A stretch of DNA of 64,000 bases from Pseudomonas synxantha BG33R. GTDB taxonomy: Bacteria; Pseudomonadota; Gammaproteobacteria; Pseudomonadales; Pseudomonadaceae. Numbering within the stretch: position 1 is the first letter of the stretch; each line of letters begins with the position of its first letter. The notes under the pieces were generated by a model. The model was not told where the DNA came from. It did no database searches and saw only the letters and a list, made by a program, of their open reading frames with translations. A program made the position numbers and the translations under genes. Positions 57,335-64,000 of the stretch are shown piece after piece. The DNA lies in NCBI RefSeq assembly GCF_000263715.2, contig NZ_CM001514.1:234936-298935 (forward strand). The letters run 5' to 3'.

Positions 57335-59650
57335 ATGAGTCTGTTCAAGTCCTTGCCGCTGGCGATGCTGGTGGCCGGTAGCAGCAGTTGGTCGCCTTCC
57401 CAGGCCGCTGAAACACCCGCGCCTGCCGGCAAGGGCGAAAGCGCCAGTGGCCAACTGGAAACCGTCACCGTGACCGCCCGGCGGCGTACCGAAAGTGCCC
57501 AGGCCGTGCCGACGCCCATGAGCGTGGTCGGTGGGCAGGCGCTGGAAACCCAGCGGGTGTACCGCATCCAGGATTTGCAGCAACTGGTGCCCAGCGTCAA
57601 CGTCGCCTACATGCACGCGCGCCAGTCCAGCGTGTCGATTCGCGGCCTGGGCAACAACCCGGCCAGCGATGGCCTGGAAGGCAGCGTGGGGTTGTATATC
57701 GACAACGTCTACCTCGGGCGCCCGGGCATGGCGGTGTTCGACCTGATGGACATCGAGCAGCTTGAAGTACTGCGTGGCCCGCAAGGGACGTTGTTCGGCA
57801 AGAACACCACCGCCGGGGTCATCAACATCAGTACTCGCGCACCGAGCTTTACCCCGGAGCGCAGCATCGAAACCTCTCTGGGCGAGGACGGTTATTTCCA
57901 GACCAAGGGCACGATCTCCGGCCCACTCACCGAGGACCTGGCAGGACGCTTCTCGGCCTATCGCACCCGCAGCGACGGCGACATCAAGAACGAGCACGAC
58001 GGCCATGAGCTTAACGGCGGTTCGCGCCAGGGCTTTCGCGGGCAACTGTTGTACAAGCCCAACGAGGCGTTCAACCTGCGCTGGATCGGTGACTACAACG
58101 AAGAAGATTCCAGCGCCGGCACCCGCGTGTTGTACAGCACCGGGCCGACCATCAATGGCACCAACCTGTATCAATCCCGGGCCAACGCAGCGGGGGCGAC
58201 CCTGGTGGATGGCACCCATCGCAAGGTCAACCTGGACAACGACCAGCATGTCACCGTGTTCCAGGGTGGTACCTCGCTGGAGGCCAACTGGACGCTGCCA
58301 AGCGACTTCACCCTGACGTCGGTGAGTGCCTATCGGTGGTGGAATTTCACCCCACGCAATGATGACGGCCTCAACGTACCGGCGTCGTATAACGCCGGGG
58401 TTTCGGTGGAAGATAAACAGTGGTCCCAGGAGTTCCGCCTGGCATCGCCTACCGGCGGCTTCTTCGATTACGTGCTCGGCGCCTATTACTTCGGCTCCGA
58501 CCTGGACAACAAATCCTTCGCTTATTACGGCCCCAAGGCCGATATCTGGAACGGCACGCCAGCCGGCGCTTTGAGCAATGTGAGCAGCGTCGGCAACGGG
58601 CATATCCGCACCGATAGTTTTGCGTTGTTCGCCCAAGGCACCTGGCACCTCACCGAGCGTCTGGATTTCACTGCCGGCCTGCGCGGCACCTACGAAGAAA
58701 AAAGCGCCTGGGTCACGCGCAATGCCCCGCTGGGCGGCGCTGCGGTGAGCGGTGCGGCTGCCACTGCACGGCGTGGGCGCACCGGGGCGTATGACTCGGG
58801 CGACCTGACGCAGTACAGCGCCACCCCTTCGGGGCTGCTCAACCTCAGTTATCACTTCAATGACAACCTGCTGGGCTACGCGACGCTGTCCCACGGCGAG
58901 AAGTCTGGTGGGGTCAACCTGGCAGTGGGGTCTGCGCCAACGGCCGGGGCCGACTCGTTACTGATCGGCACCGAGCGCGCCAACAACGCCGAGCTGGGTT
59001 TCAAGAGCACGTTGTGGGACCGCCGCCTGCAACTCAACGCCAACCTGTTCTGGACCCAGGTCAACGGCTACCAGACCAACGCCTACGACCAGGACAACCG
59101 CGTGCAGTACCTGACCAACGCCGGTTCCGTGCGTTCGCGGGGCGTGGAAGTGGAAAGCACCCTGGTGCCGATCAAGGGCCTGACCCTGAATATCAACGGC
59201 TCGTTCAACGATGTGAGCTACCTGTCGTACAAGGATGCGCCGTGCCCACCCGAAACCAGCTTGCGCCCTGGTGCACCGGCGTCCTGCGACCTCACGGGCC
59301 ATCAAGTAGTGGGCGCGTCCAAGTGGATCGCCAACGCCAACGGCGAATACAAATGGAACCTGGCTAACGGTTTGGAACCCTACGTCACCGGCAGCTACGC
59401 GTTCCGTTCCAAGGCGGTGGGCACGGTGGAAGATTCCGACTATGGGCAGATCCCGGCGTACGCGGTGGTCAACCTGTCGACCGGCCTGCGCGGCAATTAT
59501 GACCAAGGGCAGTGGGACGTGTCGCTGTGGCTGAAAAACGCCTTCGACAAAACCTACTACACCACCCTGTGGACCGGCGGAAACGGCGGTTACGAGGGCC
59601 TGTTGGGCACGCCGCGCACCCTAGGCGTGACTGGGCGCTACGACTTCTAG
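57335..59650 (+). CDS. TonB-dependent outer-membrane receptor
   Basis: A 771-residue receptor. Signal peptide to about residue 24 (SSWSPSQA). TonB-box-like ETVTVTARRR (about 46), plug domain with IQDLQQLVPSVNV, SIRGLGNNP and EVLRGPQGTLFGKNTTAGVINIST (in segments), then a 22-strand barrel ending with Phe (TGRYDF). Position next to a LysR paralogue of the sulfate-ester cluster suggests an organosulfur or siderophore-like ligand; ligand not determined. The 3' end overlaps the convergent MFS gene by 30 bases. Confidence 0.94.
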   Translation: MSLFKSLPLAMLVAGSSSWSPSQAAETPAPAGKGESASGQLETVTVTARRRTESAQAVPTPMSVVGGQALETQRVYRIQDLQQLVPSVNVAYMHARQSSVSIRGLGNNPASDGLEGSVGLYIDNVYLGRPGMAVFDLMDIEQLEVLRGPQGTLFGKNTTAGVINISTRAPSFTPERSIETSLGEDGYFQTKGTISGPLTEDLAGRFSAYRTRSDGDIKNEHDGHELNGGSRQGFRGQLLYKPNEAFNLRWIGDYNEEDSSAGTRVLYSTGPTINGTNLYQSRANAAGATLVDGTHRKVNLDNDQHVTVFQGGTSLEANWTLPSDFTLTSVSAYRWWNFTPRNDDGLNVPASYNAGVSVEDKQWSQEFRLASPTGGFFDYVLGAYYFGSDLDNKSFAYYGPKADIWNGTPAGALSNVSSVGNGHIRTDSFALFAQGTWHLTERLDFTAGLRGTYEEKSAWVTRNAPLGGAAVSGAAATARRGRTGAYDSGDLTQYSATPSGLLNLSYHFNDNLLGYATLSHGEKSGGVNLAVGSAPTAGADSLLIGTERANNAELGFKSTLWDRRLQLNANLFWTQVNGYQTNAYDQDNRVQYLTNAGSVRSRGVEVESTLVPIKGLTLNINGSFNDVSYLSYKDAPCPPETSLRPGAPASCDLTGHQVVGASKWIANANGEYKWNLANGLEPYVTGSYAFRSKAVGTVEDSDYGQIPAYAVVNLSTGLRGNYDQGQWDVSLWLKNAFDKTYYTTLWTGGNGGYEGLLGTPRTLGVTGRYDF

Positions 59651-60808
59651 GTCAGTGCGATAGGTGGCCGGGCTGAACACCCGCGTCACCAGCAGCATCG
59701 CCACCACGGTCACCGTCAGCACCACCCAGGCGCTGACGAAGTTGCCGGTGAGTTCGCGCAACCAGCCGGTCAGCCACGGCGAAAGTGCATTGATCAGAAA
59801 CCCCACGCCTTGCACGAACGCCGCCAGCTGCCCGGCTTGGCGTGGGTCGCGGTGGTGGTCGAGGGTCAGCAGCAGGCTCAGGGCGAAACATGCGCCCAGG
59901 CCGAAGCCGATCAGCGCCACCCACAGGTGCGGGAATTGCTGTGGCGCCATCAGCAGGCCGAGGTAGCCGACCGTTTGCGCCAGCAGGCTGATGCTCAGCA
60001 ACGGGCGCCGGTCAATGCCGCGCTGTGCCAGCACCGGCATCAGCAATGCGGCGATCACCTGGAAGATGGTCATGAACGCCAGCAACGACCCGCTGGGCAG
60101 CACGCCCCAACCCAGTTGTTGATAGTAGGCGGGCAGCCACGCGACCATGCTCATGTAGCCACAATTGACCAGGCCGAAATACAGCGCCAGCAGCCAGGCA
60201 CGCCGGTTGCGCAACCCTTTGAACGCAGGTGCCTGTTGTGGATTTCGCGCGGCACCCAGCGGCAGCCAGGCCCATAGCAGCAATGCCCCCAGCGCCGGCA
60301 ACAACCACACCCCCAGGCCCGCCTGCCATTGCTGGAAATGCATGGCCACCACAGGGCTAAGCAGCGCCGCCAGCCCACCACCGGCCATCAGCGAGGCCGA
60401 ATACACGCCCATCGCCACCGGCACGCGGTGATGAAATTCGCGCTTGATCATCGCTGGCACCAGCGCCTGGATCAACGCCACGCCCGCGCCACCGAGCAGT
60501 GCGGTAACCAGCAGCGCCGAAGCCTGGCCCATCAGCCAGCGCGTCAGGCACGCCAGCAAAATCATCAACAAGCCCAGGGCGATGCCGCGACGTTCACCCA
60601 AGCGCGCTTCCACGCGCACGCCGACCAGTGCCACCAGCCCCATGCAGATCACCGGCAGGCTGGTGAGCAAGGCGCTGCTCTGGAAGCTCAGCCCGGTGAC
60701 CTGGCGAATCTCGCCGAGCAGCGGGCTGATGGAGCTGAGGATCGGGCGCAGGTTCAGGCCGAGCACCACCAGCAGGCCCCAGCCAGCGAGGGATTTATTC
60801 AGGGTCAT
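59621..60808 (-). CDS. MFS transporter, CynX/NimT type
   Basis: A 395-residue protein with twelve predicted membrane helices and the opening LLVVLGLNLRPILSSISPLLGEI that marks CynX/NimT-like exporters (cyanate, 2-nitroimidazole family). It overlaps the deaminase start region by 14 bases, so it is co-transcribed with the nucleoside deaminase gene upstream on the minus strand. Substrate perhaps a purine or pyrimidine analogue; inferred only from the neighbour. Confidence 0.88.
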   Translation of the reverse strand: MTLNKSLAGWGLLVVLGLNLRPILSSISPLLGEIRQVTGLSFQSSALLTSLPVICMGLVALVGVRVEARLGERRGIALGLLMILLACLTRWLMGQASALLVTALLGGAGVALIQALVPAMIKREFHHRVPVAMGVYSASLMAGGGLAALLSPVVAMHFQQWQAGLGVWLLPALGALLLWAWLPLGAARNPQQAPAFKGLRNRRAWLLALYFGLVNCGYMSMVAWLPAYYQQLGWGVLPSGSLLAFMTIFQVIAALLMPVLAQRGIDRRPLLSISLLAQTVGYLGLLMAPQQFPHLWVALIGFGLGACFALSLLLTLDHHRDPRQAGQLAAFVQGVGFLINALSPWLTGWLRELTGNFVSAWVVLTVTVVAMLLVTRVFSPATYRTDLEVVAPSHA

Positions 60809-61256
60809 GCAGGGTTTTCCACTGGTGATACAACGCTGTCATTGCGCTGTCGGGCAGGTACTGGATGGGCAGGCGTTGCGCACCGATGGGCAAGCCAACC
60901 TGTTGGCTGATGGCTGCGGTCGACAGGCCGAACGGCTCGGCCATTTCGTTACTGGCGGCAAACACCACCCGTTCTACACCGCACAGGTACATGGCGCTCA
61001 GGCACATCGGGCAAGGCTGGCCGCTGGTGTAGATCACGCAGCCGTCCAGGCGTGCACCCAGTTGGCGGCTCGCTGCACGGATCGCCAGCAGCTCGGCGTG
61101 GGCGGTAGGGTCCTGGGTCAGGTGGATCTCATTCACGGCTTCCACCAGCACTTCACCGCTGCGCGTCAGCACCGCGCCGAAGGGTCGGCCGCCTTGGACG
61201 ACGTTGGCGCGGGCCAAGGCGATAGCGCGTTGCAGGTGTGGTTGATCGTTGGTCAT
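60795..61256 (-). CDS. Nucleoside/guanine-type deaminase (CMP/dCMP deaminase fold)
   Basis: The start at 61256 (MTNDQPHLQRAIALA) gives 153 residues. Zinc site: His-Ala-Glu in PTAHAELLAI and Pro-Cys-x-x-Cys in GQPCPMCLSAMYLC. The sequence is closest to guanine/cytosine-type nucleobase deaminases rather than TadA. It forms an operon with the MFS transporter and is divergent from a LysR regulator. Confidence 0.88.
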   Translation of the reverse strand: MTNDQPHLQRAIALARANVVQGGRPFGAVLTRSGEVLVEAVNEIHLTQDPTAHAELLAIRAASRQLGARLDGCVIYTSGQPCPMCLSAMYLCGVERVVFAASNEMAEPFGLSTAAISQQVGLPIGAQRLPIQYLPDSAMTALYHQWKTLHDPE

Positions 61257-61348
61257 ACAAGCCCCCGGGCGCGATGAAAGGTGAAGTATGGTCAGGCAGC
61301 GGGGTATGCTGAAATTAAATATAAACATGCCAATCAGTGGCAAACGCA

Positions 61349-62212
61349 ATGGTGATGACGTTGTTCGATCCCGTGTTGTTGCGCAGTTTTGTCGCCGTGG
61401 TGGACTGCGGCAATTTCACCCGCGCCGCCGAGCGCCTGCATTTGACCCAGTCCACTGTCAGCCAGCAGATCCGCCGGCTTGAAGACGCAGTGGCTTGTCA
61501 GTTACTGGACCGCGACCAGCGCCGCGTGGTGGCTACCGCCGAGGGTGAGCGTCTGCTCGCGTATGCGCGCCGCATTCTCGCACTGCACGAAGAAGCCGCC
61601 GACGTGCTGATCAACCAGCAGAGCGACGGTGTGTTGCGCCTTGGCGTGCCGGAGGACTTTGCCGCCGAGCGCCTGATGCCGCTGCTTTCAGCGTTTGTCG
61701 TGGCCTATCCACGGGTGCGGCTGGAAGTCACCAGCGGTCTGGGCCCTGAATTGCAGCGCCAGTACCGGGGCGGTGAATTCGATGTGTTGCTGGTCAAGCA
61801 GATGGGCGACAGCGACGACTGTGTAGCGTCGTGGCCGGAGCCCTTGTATTGGGTCGACAGCCTGAGCACCCCGGCGCTGGGCCGCGATCCGCTGCCGCTG
61901 GTGGCTTTCCCGGTGGGCGGCTTGTACCGCAACGACATGCTTCACCATCTTGAGCGGGCCGGCTGGCGTTGGCGCATCGGCTACTCCAGTGCCAGCCTGG
62001 CCAGCGTGTGTTCAGCGGTGGCGGCAGGCTTGGGCATCAGCCTGTTGCCGGAGCGGGTGTTGCAACCGGGCCATCGCATACTCGGCCCGGAGAGTGGCTT
62101 GCCGCCTGTTCATGGCGTGCGATTGGCCCTGTATGGCCGCAGTGGTTTGGGCGCAGCGGGCCAGAGTTTGCTGGGAGAATTGCTGGCGTTGTGCAGTGGA
62201 AACCCGCACTGA
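61349..62212 (+). CDS. LysR-family regulator of the deaminase/MFS pair
   Basis: A 287-residue LysR protein from ATG 61349; alternative starts are GTG 61337 and ATG 61355, none with a strong ribosome site. HTH AAERLHLTQSTVSQQIRRLEDAV, effector domain from about residue 90 (GVLRLGVPEDFAAERLMP). Divergent from the deaminase gene by about 90 bases, so it likely regulates that operon. Confidence 0.88.
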   Translation: MVMTLFDPVLLRSFVAVVDCGNFTRAAERLHLTQSTVSQQIRRLEDAVACQLLDRDQRRVVATAEGERLLAYARRILALHEEAADVLINQQSDGVLRLGVPEDFAAERLMPLLSAFVVAYPRVRLEVTSGLGPELQRQYRGGEFDVLLVKQMGDSDDCVASWPEPLYWVDSLSTPALGRDPLPLVAFPVGGLYRNDMLHHLERAGWRWRIGYSSASLASVCSAVAAGLGISLLPERVLQPGHRILGPESGLPPVHGVRLALYGRSGLGAAGQSLLGELLALCSGNPH

Positions 62213-62446
62213 GCCATACCTTTGCTGAATATTTTGTATGCCTTTAAAGCATTGAAAAACAAGGGTTTGGCGCCAGGCCCCGAGCCACGTGGCTTTGACG
62301 TCAGCGACTGTTGTATTTATGCGATTTTGTTCTATCTATAACTTTAAAGATTACTTTAAGAGATAAGTGTCTGGCCCCGATGATTCAGCCCTCGACGGGG
62401 CTGCACGCTGGCCCGTCGGTTTTTCAAAACCGTAGGGAGTGAATCA
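62213..62446. other. Intergenic region upstream of tonB
   Basis: No gene. AT-rich core (TAACTTTAAAGATTACTTTAAGAG, about 62339-62362) that likely holds the tonB promoter; CTTTAA repeats here could be regulator half sites. A clear Fur box is not seen. Confidence 0.45.
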
Positions 62447-63265
62447 ATGGGCAATGTCCAGACCGCCGCCAGTGCACCCGAGGCGCAATGGCGCCAGGCA
62501 CCGAGTGGTGAGTTGGTCGACCTTGGCCGGCCGCATCGCGCGCCGTTGGGGCAATTGCGCCTGCAGAAGACCCCGAAGCGTTTTTCCAGCCACCGCGAAG
62601 GTATTTTGCTCGGGTTGCTGGTGTTGGCGCTGCACGGCGCAGTGATCTATTGGGTGAGCCAGAAACCCACGCCGGTGCTGCCGATTGTGCCGCCGGAAAT
62701 TCCGCCGATGACCATCGAGTTTTCCCAGCCGGCGCCGCCGGTGGTTGAACCGCCACCACCTGTACCGCCACCACCGCCGCCACCTGTAGTCGAGCCACCG
62801 CCGCCGGTGGTGGATGAGTTAGCGGCCAAGCCGGCGCCGCCCAAACCCATTGCGAAACCCAAACCCAAGCCCGCGCCGAAACCTGAGCCCAAGCCGGCCC
62901 CCAAAGCCGTCGAGCAGCCGCCTGCGCCACCGACGCCAGCCCCACCTGCTCCGCCCGCACCTGCGGCGCCAGCGCCAGCGCCGGTGACGCCGGCTTCGGC
63001 CAACGCCGCGTACCTGAAAAACCCGGCACCGGAGTACCCGTCACTGGCTCAGCGTCGCGGTTGGGAAGGCACGGTGCTGTTGCGGGTGCATGTGCTGGCC
63101 AGCGGTAAGCCGGGTGAGATTCAGGTGCAGAAAAGCAGCGGGCGCCAGCAACTCGATGACGCCGCACTGGCCGCCGTAAAGCGCTGGAGCTTCGTACCGG
63201 CCAAGCAGGGTGATGTGGCTCAGGACGGCTGGGTCAGCGTACCGATCGACTTCAAGATTCATTAA
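62447..63265 (+). CDS. tonB: TonB energy transducer
   Basis: A 272-residue TonB: a cytoplasmic N-terminus of about 50 residues (longer than in E. coli), one membrane helix (ILLGLLVLALHGAVIYWV), a long Pro/Lys/Glu-rich periplasmic spacer (about 80-185) and a C-terminal TonB domain (PAPEYPSLAQRRGWEGTVLLRVHV, ALAAVKRWSFVPAK). It drives TonB-dependent receptors such as 57335. exbB follows 52 bases on; exbD is presumably beyond the window. Pseudomonads have several tonB genes, so which copy this is remains open. Confidence 0.92.
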   Translation: MGNVQTAASAPEAQWRQAPSGELVDLGRPHRAPLGQLRLQKTPKRFSSHREGILLGLLVLALHGAVIYWVSQKPTPVLPIVPPEIPPMTIEFSQPAPPVVEPPPPVPPPPPPPVVEPPPPVVDELAAKPAPPKPIAKPKPKPAPKPEPKPAPKAVEQPPAPPTPAPPAPPAPAAPAPAPVTPASANAAYLKNPAPEYPSLAQRRGWEGTVLLRVHVLASGKPGEIQVQKSSGRQQLDDAALAAVKRWSFVPAKQGDVAQDGWVSVPIDFKIH

Positions 63266-63317
63266 TTATTCGGCCGCGGTGTGCACACGCCGCGACCTGC
63301 ACAAGAGGGAAAACATC

Positions 63318-64000
63318 ATGGCATTAGCGTCTCCACTTGAATCCATCGAAAGCGCGGTGATCTGGCTGCTGGTGATCTTTTCGGTCGCCACCTGGGGCCT
63401 GGCGTTGCTCAAGGGTGTGCAGTTCGGTCGCCTCAAGGCGCAGGATCGCAAGTTCCACAAACAGTTCTGGGCGGCATCGAGCCTCGATTCAGCCGCCGAA
63501 CTCGCCGAAACCCAGCCCGGCGCCGCCGCGCGTGTGGCCCAGGCCGGCTATGCCGCAATCCAGGTGGGCGATACCCCTCACGCTGCGGATCTAAGCCAGG
63601 CGATCAATCATCAGGACCGCCTCGAACGCGCCTTGCGCCAGCAAATCGTGCGCGAGCGCCGCTCCCTGGAGACCGGCCTGGCTGTGGTTGCCAGTATCGG
63701 CAGCACCTCGCCGTTTATCGGCCTGTTCGGCACCGTGTGGGGCATCATGGAAGCGCTGAAGGGGATCAGCGCCGCCGGGTCCGCCAGCCTGGAAACCGTG
63801 GCGGGGCCGATTGGTGCGGCGTTGGTCGCGACCGGTGTGGGGATCGCCGTCGCGGTGCCTGCGGTGCTTGTCTACAACTACTTCCTGCGCCGCCTGAAAC
63901 TGACGGCGGCGGACCTGGACGACTTTGCCCACGACTTCTACAGCCTGGCGCAGAAAAATTCGTTCCGTGTGCTGCTGCACCCAACACTGGCCAAGGCCAG
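63318..64000 (+). CDS. exbB: ExbB proton-channel protein (partial at window edge)
   Basis: The start at 63318 follows AAGAGGGA. 227 residues are visible. MotA/TolQ/ExbB family: a first membrane helix (VIWLLVIFSVATWGLALL), a cytoplasmic loop, and the conserved channel helices IGSTSPFIGLFGTVWGIM and AALVATGVGIAVAVPAVLVYNYF (in parts). With TonB and ExbD it couples the proton gradient to outer-membrane uptake. It runs off the right edge near its end. Confidence 0.93.
   Translation, partial: MALASPLESIESAVIWLLVIFSVATWGLALLKGVQFGRLKAQDRKFHKQFWAASSLDSAAELAETQPGAAARVAQAGYAAIQVGDTPHAADLSQAINHQDRLERALRQQIVRERRSLETGLAVVASIGSTSPFIGLFGTVWGIMEALKGISAAGSASLETVAGPIGAALVATGVGIAVAVPAVLVYNYFLRRLKLTAADLDDFAHDFYSLAQKNSFRVLLHPTLAKA

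Noticed and set aside
59621..60808. The MFS transporter as exporter for the peptide-nucleotide system
   Set aside because: It is of CynX/NimT type, co-transcribed with a nucleobase deaminase and 3.7 kb away beyond an unrelated LysR/receptor pair.
62647..63003. Glycine-rich minus-strand frame opposite tonB
   Set aside because: It is the antisense shadow of TonB's proline-rich spacer.
1..64000. CRISPR array
   Set aside because: No series of regularly spaced direct repeats with unique spacers was seen; the GTGTAAC units are 9 bases apart with no spacers and are iterons.

Overview
The window is a chromosomal segment of a fluorescent-type Pseudomonas, probably the P. fluorescens group. The evidence is high-GC Pseudomonas codon use, many REP/REPIN elements with the GTGGGAG...CTCCCAC core, and a recognisable gene order gabD-gabT / HDOD regulator / desA / GGDEF-EAL protein / oscA-sbp-cysTWA that resembles the PA0265-PA0285 region of P. 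aeruginosa. Everything here is read from sequence by eye; no database search was run.

Layout. 1-6300: core genes for a lipoprotein operon (CsgG-like, DUF4810, DUF799), a leaderless trypsin-like protease, a VWA lipoprotein, and an ECF sigma/putative anti-sigma pair. About 6350-23610: a genomic island next to tRNA-Arg(CCG). It has a P4-type integrase at the tRNA end and a decayed copy of the tRNA 3' end at the other end. The right half is a P4/satellite-like regulation and replication module (AlpA, structured leader RNA, small genes, TOPRIM + DUF927-type primase/helicase). The left half carries defence-like cargo: a two-gene helical-repeat + nuclease-like pair, an Abi/HEPN protein, a stand-alone Mrr-like nuclease, and a frameshifted barstar gene. 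Long inverted repeats full of GTGTAAC motifs lie near both ends. 23900-28000: an R-body (Reb) locus headed by a Crp/Fnr regulator and an ECF-like sigma factor. 28290-31190: GABA catabolism (gabD, gabT). 31300-37070: signalling genes (HDOD, GGDEF, GGDEF-EAL) and the desA desaturase. 37300-41450: sulfur-starvation protein OscA and the complete sulfate ABC importer. 41500-46480: assorted metabolism and regulators, including a receiver-only response-regulator remnant and an AraC/desaturase pair. 46465-53950: a sulfate-ester use cluster like atsRBC/atsK (ATPase, double permease, binding protein, LysR, Fe/2-oxoglutarate dioxygenase, formylglycine-type sulfatase). 54170-56000: an AT-rich insertion with a candidate microcin C-like peptide-nucleotide system. 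56235-64000: a second LysR, a TonB-dependent receptor, an MFS exporter, a nucleoside deaminase, another LysR, and TonB-ExbB.

The most interesting candidate is 54174-55905. A 72-residue precursor with a hydrophobic leader and a C-terminal asparagine is followed by a MccB-like ThiF/E1 adenylating enzyme and a translationally coupled HIT-family hydrolase. In microcin C systems MccB adenylates the terminal Asn of MccA, and HIT hydrolases of the MccH type give immunity. Here the precursor has an unusual secretion-like leader, the enzyme lacks the usual zinc CxxC pairs, and no MccC exporter is adjacent. The island's nuclease/helical-repeat gene pair, its P4-like leader RNA and its iteron inverted repeats are further candidates, and the R-body locus is a known but unusual system.
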